From a virus: a stretch of DNA of 64,000 nt. Under the pieces are notes generated by a model. That model worked only from the letters and a program-made list of their open reading frames with translations. It was not told where the DNA came from and ran no database searches. The stretch lies in the IMG/VR virus record IMGVR_UViG_3300042881_003464, positions 1 to 64,000 of that record. The stretch is one strand, 5' to 3'. The position numbers and the translations under genes were made by a program. Shown here piece by piece: positions 16,443-24,346 of the stretch (position 1 is the stretch's first letter; each line of letters opens with the position of its first letter).

Positions 16443-17273
16443 CTAGTATTCTAAAATTGTACACGATGGGTTGGCGTTTTGCAAGCTGACTCGTGCCATT
16501 TTACAAGCTTCCCATCCCTGTTTAAAAATTGTGGGTTCATAACAAAAAACATTACTGACCCAAACCACACTGTTGGGCTCAAGTGTTGGTGCTGTAAATA
16601 AATCCATGAGTTTGAATTCTACTGGCATACGGTGCCAGACAGGCCAAAAACTCTTGATGTCTTCTGGAACTGTTCTGCTACCCATGACATCACCAGTGAC
16701 TTCAATATGATCAGCTATGTATGGACTGGAGTGTAGTTGCCGGGCAAAATCCAGCTGTCGTTGATTGCAATCGTATACAACAACCTTGTGAAAGTCACCA
16801 TCACGAAACATTCTCATGGTTTTCCAACCGCTGGCTAGACCATACAACACACTACCACTCAATGACCTTGGTTCATAATGTTCGGTATTGTCCAAATAGA
16901 TTAACTTAGAACTGCGTAACACTGTGCGATAGAGATTTTCCAAGATATACAGTTGTTTACTGCCCTGATCATAGGGAGGACGTTGATGCATTTCATAACT
17001 GTAATCTAATGTAAACTCTATTAGATCAGGATCTCCAATCATGTTGTTTTGCACTGTCCAATCCCAATCACGAGATCTAAAGTCAGTGGTTACAAATTCG
17101 CCACTGGCAATGATCACTCCATTTTGATCATTGACTTCTTCTGGGCTTTGTACTGTTACAATGTCGTCGGCCCAGGCAGTGTAACGATTGTTAGCATCAA
17201 ACATCACTTTGGTCTGCGTAAAACGCAGCAGTTTAGGATGCTGATGCCGATCAACTATAAAAACTTTTTTCAT
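16443..17273 (-). CDS. Conserved phage protein, possible methyltransferase-like fold
   Basis: A 276-residue protein from ATG 17273, not recognised with certainty. The segment KVVVYDCNQRQLDFARQLHSSP (about residues 180-200) looks like the strand, acidic residue and helix that hold the SAM ribose in class I methyltransferases, and it follows SVLYGLASGWKTM. However, a clear glycine-rich motif I is not evident. It overlaps the 2-oxoglutarate oxygenase gene by 23 bases and ends 8 bases before uvsX. Confidence 0.5.
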   Translation of the reverse strand: MKKVFIVDRHQHPKLLRFTQTKVMFDANNRYTAWADDIVTVQSPEEVNDQNGVIIASGEFVTTDFRSRDWDWTVQNNMIGDPDLIEFTLDYSYEMHQRPPYDQGSKQLYILENLYRTVLRSSKLIYLDNTEHYEPRSLSGSVLYGLASGWKTMRMFRDGDFHKVVVYDCNQRQLDFARQLHSSPYIADHIEVTGDVMGSRTVPEDIKSFWPVWHRMPVEFKLMDLFTAPTLEPNSVVWVSNVFCYEPTIFKQGWEACKMARVSLQNANPSCTILEY

Positions 17274-17880
17274 AGCTTCTACGAACAATACCAGGTTTGA
17301 GTGGTGCATGTACTATCAAATGCAAACGCCATTCTTGAGATTGATTAACCGCGAAATGCCTACAACTGGTATCAATCACAAAGCCGCGACCCGAGGCAAA
17401 AGGTATGGTGCCATGATCTAAAAACTGCACTCTACAGTTGTCAGGATGGTCAATGGCAAGATTACATTCAAACAGTTGTCGTTGTTTACGATCAACGTGT
17501 GGCAAAATGTAACCATCTGGTGCCAACCACATGAATCTAATGCGCCCGGCAAGAGCTATGATCCAGTGTTGTTCTAAAAATGCCTTGGTTTGCGAACACA
17601 ACTGACCAATATCAGTCCATGCCATTTGGCCTTGGTCACTGCTGGTAGCCGTGGCTGATTCTCCGTACAAGCATAGGCTGTGCCAGCCTTGATTACCATA
17701 ACCCAAAACACTGTCTGTTTCACGATGTTCTACTCTACAATCAAACACCTGTGCAGCTTCTTGTGATATTAAATCACGTGGTATATCAATATCAAGTTCT
17801 AGCCAGGCCAGTCCAGAATTCAAAAGTATCCAGTCATCAGTGGGTCTATAAGGCAAAACTGATTTTATTAGAGGATTCAT
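17251..17880 (-). CDS. Aspartyl/asparaginyl beta-hydroxylase-like 2OG oxygenase
   Basis: A 209-residue protein with the double-stranded beta-helix signature of Fe(II)/2-oxoglutarate oxygenases: GYILPHVDRKQRQLFECNLAI (H128, D130), then GFVIDTSCRHFAVN (H175) and the 2OG-binding R185 in SQEWRLHLIVH. This is the layout of aspartyl/asparaginyl beta-hydroxylases, which hydroxylate protein side chains; relatives hydroxylate free amino acids. It lies between gp32 and UvsX, unlike the usual T4 order. The substrate may be a phage or host protein. Confidence 0.72.
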   Translation of the reverse strand: MNPLIKSVLPYRPTDDWILLNSGLAWLELDIDIPRDLISQEAAQVFDCRVEHRETDSVLGYGNQGWHSLCLYGESATATSSDQGQMAWTDIGQLCSQTKAFLEQHWIIALAGRIRFMWLAPDGYILPHVDRKQRQLFECNLAIDHPDNCRVQFLDHGTIPFASGRGFVIDTSCRHFAVNQSQEWRLHLIVHAPLKPGIVRRSYEKSFYS

Positions 17881-18622
17881 TGTTTGTAAACAGATATCGC
17901 AACTTGGTCAGTGTTTTCACATCGTCATCAAAGTTGCCTATTCGCATGTTGCGACCAACTTCAGATATGTTGTGTAGAGCACACCAATTACTGTAGTTTT
18001 CTGGACTGGTCCACATCATGGGTCTAGCCAGCGAGATTTCTAGTTTGCCTGACAGCATGTCAAAGTTATTGGTATCAACTTCAAATGCATCTGAGTCATA
18101 GTTTGAAAACTTTTCCCAGGTACTGCGACCTAGATTGTCAAAGCCCAGCATAATATGACTAGTAGCATGGTCTAAAAACTTGGCGCCAAACTTATTGGCT
18201 GTTTGCCAAGGATGTAGATCGTAGTTTTGATACTGCCATGAAAAACAGCTTTCAAGACGGTGTATGTCTTCATTAATACCCCGCCATGCACGTTCTAATT
18301 TCAGTTGCTGCAATAACAGTGGCAATTTTGGCCAACGTTGTCCAGCTAAAACCCAATCCCTGTGCAACTGATTCAACTGCTTTTGATCAAATAGGTCACT
18401 GGGCCATTGGCTGATCAATGGTGGCAGTGCTGCTGTGATTCCTTGTATGGCATCGATGTTGCTTTGTAGCGACTGTCTAATAGCGTGAGCCTCGCTGACT
18501 TGGCTACAGAAAAAACTATTGTCAGTGCCTAGTTTGCCTAGCCAGTATAGGAATAGGTCTGGCCAGACCACACGGAATTTGACTTCTTCTCCGGATGGTA
18601 GCCAGACCAGACGTGCTTGCAC
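17846..18622 (-). CDS. Conserved phage protein, unknown
   Basis: A 258-residue protein with no motif I recognise. It has mixed helical content with many Trp and aromatic residues (RVVWPDLFLYWLGK near 18-31; LERAWRGINEDIHRLESCFSWQYQNYDLHPW in the middle). It is three bases downstream of gp32 and overlaps the oxygenase gene by 35 bases, so it is part of the gp32 transcript. Position suggests a role in DNA metabolism or in what the oxygenase does. Confidence 0.6.
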   Translation of the reverse strand: MQARLVWLPSGEEVKFRVVWPDLFLYWLGKLGTDNSFFCSQVSEAHAIRQSLQSNIDAIQGITAALPPLISQWPSDLFDQKQLNQLHRDWVLAGQRWPKLPLLLQQLKLERAWRGINEDIHRLESCFSWQYQNYDLHPWQTANKFGAKFLDHATSHIMLGFDNLGRSTWEKFSNYDSDAFEVDTNNFDMLSGKLEISLARPMMWTSPENYSNWCALHNISEVGRNMRIGNFDDDVKTLTKLRYLFTNNESSNKISFAL

Positions 18623-18624
18623 GA

Positions 18625-19653
18625 TTAGTTAGACTTTTGGCGAGCCCGAATCATGGCCAAGATATCTTCGGCCTTGTTGCCGCCAGCAGCTGGTTTCACC
18701 ACTGGTGCTGTGGCAGCTGGTACGTCGTCTTCGTCGTCAACAGCGGCTGTGACACTACTGGCAACTTTTGTTTGCACACCTCCACCGCCAGAAATTGGTC
18801 CAGAGGTACCACCACCTCCGCGTGCTACTGGAGTATCTTCGTCAACATCAGTGGCACCGCTGGGTGCTGCCATGCCTGCTGGACGGTAGTATTGACCCCA
18901 ACGGTCAGGATCAAATGGCTGTCCATCAACTGATGCTTCGAACATTTCTTTCATGACCTTGAGTTCAACTTCGCCTGGTTTCTTGGGCAGGAAGCTGGCA
19001 AGGTCAAACAAGCCAAACTTTTCAATTGCTTCTGCTTCTTCAGCAGTTAGTGAGCTTTCTTTGCGACTCCACTTTGAAGTGTTGTAGTCTGCGTAACCAC
19101 CCTTTTGTGTCTTGGCAATACGGAAGTCAAGACCGGCTGCATAGTCGGTGGGCATCTCAGTGAGCTCGGTGTCCATGAGTGCTGCCTTGATGATTGTAAA
19201 AATCTGAGGCCCAATGATAAAACGACGGATTGGGTTTTCGGGTGTTTTGTCTTCGCTCAGTGGATTCTCACGCACAAAGCCTTGAAACACATAACTGCGT
19301 TTCTTCCAGTATTTGCGACCCAGTTCTTCAAGACTTTTGTCTTTGAACCAAGGACGTACTTCTGCCAAGATTGGGCAGGCTTCGCCCCACATTTCTACGC
19401 AAGGTACCTGTACATAGGTTTGCTTGCTGTCGGCTTCGCCTTTGATGCCGTTAAATGGCAAGCGGATCATTGCACGCTCTACCCAAAAGAAAGTGTTCTT
19501 TGAGTTGCCATCAGGAAGGAAACGCACCAGTGCGCTGGTTCCTTCTGCTATGTTCCAATGTGGGAAAATTGCGTTGTCGCCACCGCCGGATTGACCGCCT
19601 TTGTTCGACTCTGCGGCTTGAAGTCGTGCGCGGATTTCTGCTAATGAGGCCAT
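18625..19653 (-). CDS. 32: Single-stranded DNA-binding protein gp32
   Basis: A 342-residue gp32-type protein. The N-terminus MASLAEIRARLQA is the self-association segment, followed by the OB-fold core (FPHWNIAEGTSALVRFLPDG, then WKKRSYVFQGFV) and a long flexible C-terminus with poly-Gly and an acidic cluster (DDEDDVP), which in T4 contacts replication and recombination proteins. In T4 gp32 a zinc ion is held by one His and three Cys; here VPCVEMWGEACPIL has only C85 and C93, with Leu96 where the third Cys would be. AAGGAG precedes the ATG. Confidence 0.88.
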   Translation of the reverse strand: MASLAEIRARLQAAESNKGGQSGGGDNAIFPHWNIAEGTSALVRFLPDGNSKNTFFWVERAMIRLPFNGIKGEADSKQTYVQVPCVEMWGEACPILAEVRPWFKDKSLEELGRKYWKKRSYVFQGFVRENPLSEDKTPENPIRRFIIGPQIFTIIKAALMDTELTEMPTDYAAGLDFRIAKTQKGGYADYNTSKWSRKESSLTAEEAEAIEKFGLFDLASFLPKKPGEVELKVMKEMFEASVDGQPFDPDRWGQYYRPAGMAAPSGATDVDEDTPVARGGGGTSGPISGGGGVQTKVASSVTAAVDDEDDVPAATAPVVKPAAGGNKAEDILAMIRARQKSN

Positions 19654-19736
19654 AATGTTTTCTCCTTTAATATGCCTAAGTTTTGCCTAATATGCCTTGC
19701 GGCATGTGCCTATACACTCAATAAAAAAGCGCATAC
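19654..19736 (-). promoter_or_regulatory. gp32 mRNA leader with tetraloop hairpin and repeats
   Basis: The leader between the probable start site (~19736) and the ATG is about 83 bases. Its RNA contains AUGCC-GCAA-GGCAU (19705-19692), a perfect 5-base stem with a GNRA tetraloop, and two copies of GGCATATTA (minus strand; 19696-19688 and 19676-19668), the second adjoining the ribosome binding site. T4 gp32 represses its own translation by binding a structured leader; this element may serve the same purpose. Confidence 0.5.
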
Positions 19737-19754
19737 ACACAGAGTATATGCGCT
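19722..19754 (-). terminator. Rho-independent terminator
   Basis: On the minus strand AGCGCATA (19754-19747) pairs with TATGCGCT (19735-19728) and is followed at once by a run of T (19728-19723). It lies downstream of the gene ending at 19784 and upstream of gp32, and should end the terminase-region transcript. Confidence 0.75.
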
Positions 19755-19772
19755 ATTGCTACTGCGTGTCAA
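19743..19772 (-). promoter_or_regulatory. Sigma70-type promoter of gp32
   Basis: Minus strand TTGACA (19772-19767), 18 bases, TATACT (19748-19743). The expected start is near 19736, inside the loop of the terminator hairpin. RNA begun here contains only the 3' arm of the hairpin. Confidence 0.65.
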
Positions 19773-19783
19773 TGTTATTTAGT

Positions 19784-21199
19784 TCACATTTTGCCTATTA
19801 AACTTTTTAATCTTGCCAATTCTGACTCTTTCATGATACTCACGCCAGTTTCATTGGGGTTTCCCTCAAATGTGGCTAGATTGTCTGCTTCATCCACTGC
19901 GGGCTGTGATGCTTGTTTGTCGTCTGTGGTCTGTAATCTTACCAAAACTTCTCTAATGTCATTGTTACTGGTCATCTGTTCTAGACGCTGCATGATCAAA
20001 GGCTTGGCGTCAGCTTCAGGATCTCTTGATGCTAGATCTCTAAGTTCATCATACAACTGATCATCACCAAGCACACCGTCAAGTTGTGATATCACAGGCT
20101 CAGCGTCTGCTCCCACGGGTATAGTGGGTTGTGATAGTAGATCCACTAATTGTTGTTTGGCTTCAGGATTATCTGGTGTGTGCCAAATACCTTCGGCAAC
20201 GTTGGCTATCCAGGTTTCAAAGATTTCAGCTTCACGTGGTATTGATTCCTGTTGCTGGAGTGATACCAACAAAGGCAGTGCTTGTTCAATACGTTGGTCA
20301 AGAGTTTGTTCAATAAACAGTTGACGAACTTCTTCCACAAGCTTTTCTTCGGGCTTGATTTCCATTGGTTGCCAGTTTTCAAAGTAGTTGGCATAGCCCC
20401 TATGACTTTGTAGGCTTTTTAAATTTTGACGCAGAGTGGTATAGTAAGTGTTGCCCTGTTCAGCTAACGCACCTGCTTGACCTTCTAGAATGCGTCCTTG
20501 ATTGGCCTTGCGAAATCTTGATAGGATTGATAGGCTTTCAACAATACCAGCGATATGTACGCCACGAGGATCATAAGGACGGCCACCTTGACGCACATGC
20601 TCTAGCATGGCTCTACCCCCGCCAAGATTGCGGAATGGCAGTTTGAATCTTTCTCCGTCGGCAGTTTCAATAAACAGACTTTCTACATAACGATATCTTG
20701 CATCGTTTTCACCAAGAGTTCTGTTGTGTTTGATTACCAATCTTGCCTGTGTGGCTTCGCCCATGTAACTGACCTTGCGTGTGCCATAATAACTTTCAAA
20801 CAGGCCCTCTTTCACAGTTGATAAATTGGTGAGTGCAAACTTCAGCCTATTGATGTTTTGTGGAGTAAAGTTCATGAAATTTTTACTGGCAAACTTCTTT
20901 AGGTGTCTAAGGAACTGAAACCACTCTTCTTTATCAGCGTCCTCCATACCACGTCCCAGATTATCGCCAAAATACAGATTTAACACATTGTCGCTGTCAA
21001 TAAGAATTTCCGCTGTGCCGTAGTCTTTGCCAGATGAGCTGGTCCAATCAAACACAAACAGTTTGCCTTCGCCGATGTCCACTTCACCAGTCTTGGGATC
21101 AACTGGATTTTTACCTGTTTTAGGATCTAAAACTTCGGGATCAAGTCCGCGACTGGTCAACAAATTGTACAGATCTACAGAAATATTGGATGCGCTCAT
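19784..21199 (-). CDS. Conserved T4-like phage protein, unknown
   Basis: A 471-residue protein I do not recognise by function. Residues 1-60 contain the repeated tract DPKTGKNPVDPKTGEVD and LFVFDWTSSSGKDYGTAEILID, then a helical region (KEEWFQFLRHLKKFASKNFMNFTP) and a beta-rich middle (ARLVIKHNRTLGENDARYRYVESLFIE, GERFKLPFRNLGGGRAMLEHV). The last 200 residues are acidic and helical. It is last in the packaging/virion transcript, after the terminase, and is closed by a terminator. A virion or packaging-related role is possible but not shown. Confidence 0.6.
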   Translation of the reverse strand: MSASNISVDLYNLLTSRGLDPEVLDPKTGKNPVDPKTGEVDIGEGKLFVFDWTSSSGKDYGTAEILIDSDNVLNLYFGDNLGRGMEDADKEEWFQFLRHLKKFASKNFMNFTPQNINRLKFALTNLSTVKEGLFESYYGTRKVSYMGEATQARLVIKHNRTLGENDARYRYVESLFIETADGERFKLPFRNLGGGRAMLEHVRQGGRPYDPRGVHIAGIVESLSILSRFRKANQGRILEGQAGALAEQGNTYYTTLRQNLKSLQSHRGYANYFENWQPMEIKPEEKLVEEVRQLFIEQTLDQRIEQALPLLVSLQQQESIPREAEIFETWIANVAEGIWHTPDNPEAKQQLVDLLSQPTIPVGADAEPVISQLDGVLGDDQLYDELRDLASRDPEADAKPLIMQRLEQMTSNNDIREVLVRLQTTDDKQASQPAVDEADNLATFEGNPNETGVSIMKESELARLKSLIGKM

Positions 21200-21209
21200 A
21201 GTCTATTAT

Positions 21210-22775
21210 TTAGCGGGCCAAGCTAATGAAGGGCATGGGTTCAATCACTACATCACCATGGTCGCGTACATGCTGATCTAGCTCGCTATGATAGGTCTGC
21301 AAAATCTGCAACATGCGCACCACTAAAATAGTGGCCATGATCAAGTCATCATGTTCGCCCACTTTGGCACAGTATGTGTTGCCCGAAGCCACAAAGTTTT
21401 TGAATTCGCTAACCAAGGGCTTGCTGTTGATTTTCATACGCCCAGATTCTATTAGATTTTTCAACTTTGCACAGGCCGCTAGTTTGCTTTTATTGGTGGT
21501 GTTAAAGCCCTTGCGCGATCGCCGCTGTCCTGGGCTGTTGGTGTCACTTAGAAAATAACCTGATATCTTGTCTTCTCCCCACTCATTGATAGATATCAAT
21601 GCTGCTTCACCAATGGTATTGTTTTCCACACTGTAATATATGTTCTGTGGGTCTTTTACAACGTCATAAAGTTCTTCAATAATACCAGCCATGATACGGA
21701 TCTGTCCGGGTATGTCTGTTTGATTGTGACGCCATTCTGCTACTTGTATTGTGGTGTTGGCTTCAAACACTTGTATTGCCGCTGGATCTCCGCCAGTGCC
21801 CAGACTGGGATCAAGGCCCACGCAATATATCTTGTTGGGATCTATGTTTTTGTACCAACGCACTTGCCCAGACTTACGAATGGGCTCCAGGCCTTCAAGA
21901 TCCAATAACTTGATCGAGGATATTAGCGTTTCATCGTTGATGATGAATTCGCATTCCATTTCACGACGAAATCGTTCTTCGCCTAGCGCAGCTCTTTGTT
22001 GTGCTGCCCAGGTTTCGTCACGGTCAGGATGCTCTTGCCAGCGAGATCTAAAGGCCTTGAATCCGTTGATACCAATGGGAGTAGGATTCCCAAATGAGTC
22101 CTCGCACTTGTTGGCACCTTTCCAAATTTCTGCAAATTGATCTTCATCTGAGTTAGGTGTGCTTGTTATAATTGCTTTACCACCTGTGGCCAGTGTGGGT
22201 GCAATAGAGGTCCAAAATTCTCTAGCTATAGTTGGACGTACAAACGCAAACTCATCAGCATACAGCAGTGAAATACTCATACCACGACCAGTGTTTTCTG
22301 TAGTGGTTTGTGATACAATGCGGCTACCATTTTCAAATTCTATGCTGCCTTTGTTGTAGTTGACAACACCTGCTCTGATATGATCTGGACAGGCTTCATA
22401 ACCAAAACGCACTCGCTGCATGATTTCCTGCGCTCCTAGATACTTGTGAGCTGCTACCAATATGGTGCTGTCTGGAATAAACATGGCGTACCAAAGTAGA
22501 TAACCTGCTGCCACTGTGCTTTTGCCAGTCTGTCGAGGCATCATGGAGATGCTAAAGCGATTTTGATGATATGTGTCAATCAAACGCTTTTGATAAGGAA
22601 ACGGATGCAATAGCATGCGTCCCTTGACTGGATGTTGAATAAAGAAAAAATTGTCAAGAAAATAATGAGGGCCGTTGACTTGATCAGCGCATTGGGCGAA
22701 TTCCGTGAGTTCGCCCTGACTGTACATCATGGGCTTGTGTGCTGGTTTTATTAGTACTGATTCTAAAGTGCTCAT
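21210..22775 (-). CDS. 17: Terminase large subunit gp17
   Basis: A 521-residue terminase from ATG 22775. The ATPase half has Walker A PRQTGKST (80-87) and Walker B LLYADEF (170-176), with the coupling segment TSTPN (205-209). The nuclease half has VGLDPSLGTGGD with D322, SVENNTIG and the last acidic pair in GEHDDLIMAT, the RNase H-like metal site. It packages DNA into the prohead and cuts concatemers, with gp16 as small subunit. Length is a little below T4 gp17 (610). The extra nine codons upstream overlap the neighbour and are not used. Confidence 0.92.
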   Translation of the reverse strand: MSTLESVLIKPAHKPMMYSQGELTEFAQCADQVNGPHYFLDNFFFIQHPVKGRMLLHPFPYQKRLIDTYHQNRFSISMMPRQTGKSTVAAGYLLWYAMFIPDSTILVAAHKYLGAQEIMQRVRFGYEACPDHIRAGVVNYNKGSIEFENGSRIVSQTTTENTGRGMSISLLYADEFAFVRPTIAREFWTSIAPTLATGGKAIITSTPNSDEDQFAEIWKGANKCEDSFGNPTPIGINGFKAFRSRWQEHPDRDETWAAQQRAALGEERFRREMECEFIINDETLISSIKLLDLEGLEPIRKSGQVRWYKNIDPNKIYCVGLDPSLGTGGDPAAIQVFEANTTIQVAEWRHNQTDIPGQIRIMAGIIEELYDVVKDPQNIYYSVENNTIGEAALISINEWGEDKISGYFLSDTNSPGQRRSRKGFNTTNKSKLAACAKLKNLIESGRMKINSKPLVSEFKNFVASGNTYCAKVGEHDDLIMATILVVRMLQILQTYHSELDQHVRDHGDVVIEPMPFISLAR

Positions 22776-22779
22776 GCCA

Positions 22780-23007
22780 TTATTTACTAATGGGCTTTTC
22801 ACCGGTTAGATAAGGCAGGCTGAACCATAATTGGAACCATTCAGGAGTGCCTGGTTGGATATTGTGTTTGCGTTGCAGTTCTGCTTTTTCGTTGCCAGTG
22901 ACGCTGATGTTAGATCCTTCAGGTGTATATGCTGTCATACGAGCAGCATTGCCAAAAGGCCTAATACCACTGAGTTGTTGTAGCCGTTCTAGAGTCACTG
23001 GCACCAC
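22780..23007 (-). CDS. Small conserved protein next to terminase
   Basis: A 75-residue protein beginning at GTG 23007 (or a nearby in-frame GTG), overlapping the nuclease gene. The C-terminal part ELQRKHNIQPGTPEWFQLWFSLPYLTGEKP reads like a short conserved helix-loop of phage proteins, usually next to terminase genes. Unknown function. It has no good ribosome binding site, so coupled translation is likely. Confidence 0.55.
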   Translation of the reverse strand: MVPVTLERLQQLSGIRPFGNAARMTAYTPEGSNISVTGNEKAELQRKHNIQPGTPEWFQLWFSLPYLTGEKPISK

Positions 23008-23429
23008 GACTGTTTGGCTTCACCGTAATACTCACGTGCGTAACCATTTTGAATTAGCATAGCACGTAGACTTTGTCCATCTAGGATCATGTCACCCAGC
23101 ACACGACCGCCAAACTTATCCCAACCATAGAGTATCACTTGGCGTTTTAGACTTTTAGCCACTGCATTCTTAGTAAAAGCCGTGGCAGCTTGTCCACGTT
23201 GGTCTTCACTGGCACACTGCGCACGATGACCTTTTTCAGGGGTGTCTACACCATAAACACGCACAGCTAGTTCTGGTTTGAGTGGTGCAGGCAAAAATGG
23301 AGCTGATATTACAACTGTGTCACCGTCATTGACTCTAAGAACCTGTGCGTCGTATGTGACGCCCTGTGGCGCCTTTTGAGCAAACACAAAGCCAGGAAGC
23401 AATATTAAAATAGTCAAAAGTTTTTTCAT
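22995..23429 (-). CDS. Secreted SNase-type nuclease
   Basis: A 144-residue protein with a signal peptide (MKKLLTILILLPGFVFA, cleavage near residue 17) and a thermonuclease fold. Active-site residues line up with staphylococcal nuclease: D35/D37 in NDGDTV, R57 in VRVYGVDTPE, D62, E65 and R109 in GRVLGD. It may cut DNA or RNA in the periplasm or outside the cell, for example to degrade competing DNA or to help entry. The signal peptide is the odd feature for a phage nuclease. One Cys near residue 72 and one at the C-terminus could form a disulfide. Confidence 0.78.
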   Translation of the reverse strand: MKKLLTILILLPGFVFAQKAPQGVTYDAQVLRVNDGDTVVISAPFLPAPLKPELAVRVYGVDTPEKGHRAQCASEDQRGQAATAFTKNAVAKSLKRQVILYGWDKFGGRVLGDMILDGQSLRAMLIQNGYAREYYGEAKQSWCQ

Positions 23430-23430
23430 G

Positions 23431-24345
23431 TTATTTCCAAATCTCGAATTGAATGTTTAGGCTAGTGTTTGAAGCTGCCCAATAAAATGTAGATTGCCAC
23501 CACTCGTAAGCACTATTGTTTTGATTATTCGTAACCAATAATCTAAATCTTGTGCTGTCATAAGGCACTACCATGATTTGATTGTTCCAATGACCAGGCT
23601 GCACAATACCCCCAACAGTGGGAATATGATGTTGACACATACCATGGACATCGCCTGTCCAGGCATTGACACCATTATACAGAGGATTATAGGTGGTGTT
23701 GAATACTACACCTGTGGGTAAAGATAACAGGTAGGCCCCTGAACCTTGATTCCCGCCTTGAAAACCTAGTTTGTAAGTTAAACGTAGTTTATCTCCAACT
23801 GTCTGCGATTCAATGCGCTGTACAGTTCTTGTGCCTGTGGTAGGGGCGGTAACCGTTGCTCCAAGAGTAATAGTGTTTTGTACTGTGGTATTACTGATGC
23901 CTAATCCCGCTGGTCCAGTATCACCTTTTGGTCCTTGCGGCCCTGGTGCACCAATATCACCGGTGTCGCCTTTTGGTCCTTGTGGTCCAATTGCCCCAGT
24001 ATCACCCTTAGGTCCCTGTGGTCCTTGGATGCCTTGCGGTCCAGTGGAACCAGTGTCACCTTTTGGTCCTGGTGGTCCAGCATCACCTTTAGTGCCAGCT
24101 ATGTTATTTTCTGAAAATGTTAAATTGTTGCCATTAAATGCTGTGGTTTGTTCTGTGCCATCAGGAAAAATTAGAGTTCCATTGTTTTGAAATCTCCAGG
24201 TTTTATTAGATTCATCATTGGAATTAACAACAATATCAACATTACCTGATGATTTTAAGGCTGCATGATTGGTAGTAATCTCCATGCGATTATGGATATC
24301 ATTGGTACTTGGACCCATAATAGATCTACCTGCATTGAAAGCCAT
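23431..24345 (-). CDS. Collagen-like virion protein
   Basis: A 304-residue protein with about 22 uninterrupted Gly-X-Y triplets near the middle (GPKGDTG and [10 protein letters not shown] units), flanked by beta-rich ends; the C-terminal third ([29 protein letters not shown] onward) resembles a receptor-binding tip. Such proteins form homotrimers and are commonly tail fibres or head fibres. It lies just downstream of another structural-type gene with a 1-base gap. Exact virion site unknown. Confidence 0.75.
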   Translation of the reverse strand: MAFNAGRSIMGPSTNDIHNRMEITTNHAALKSSGNVDIVVNSNDESNKTWRFQNNGTLIFPDGTEQTTAFNGNNLTFSENNIAGTKGDAGPPGPKGDTGSTGPQGIQGPQGPKGDTGAIGPQGPKGDTGDIGAPGPQGPKGDTGPAGLGISNTTVQNTITLGATVTAPTTGTRTVQRIESQTVGDKLRLTYKLGFQGGNQGSGAYLLSLPTGVVFNTTYNPLYNGVNAWTGDVHGMCQHHIPTVGGIVQPGHWNNQIMVVPYDSTRFRLLVTNNQNNSAYEWWQSTFYWAASNTSLNIQFEIWK

Positions 24346-24346
24346 A

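Noticed and set aside
21207-21212. TAAATA before the gene at 21199
   Set aside because: Only 7 bases before the ATG and overlapping the gp17 stop; not listed as a promoter.
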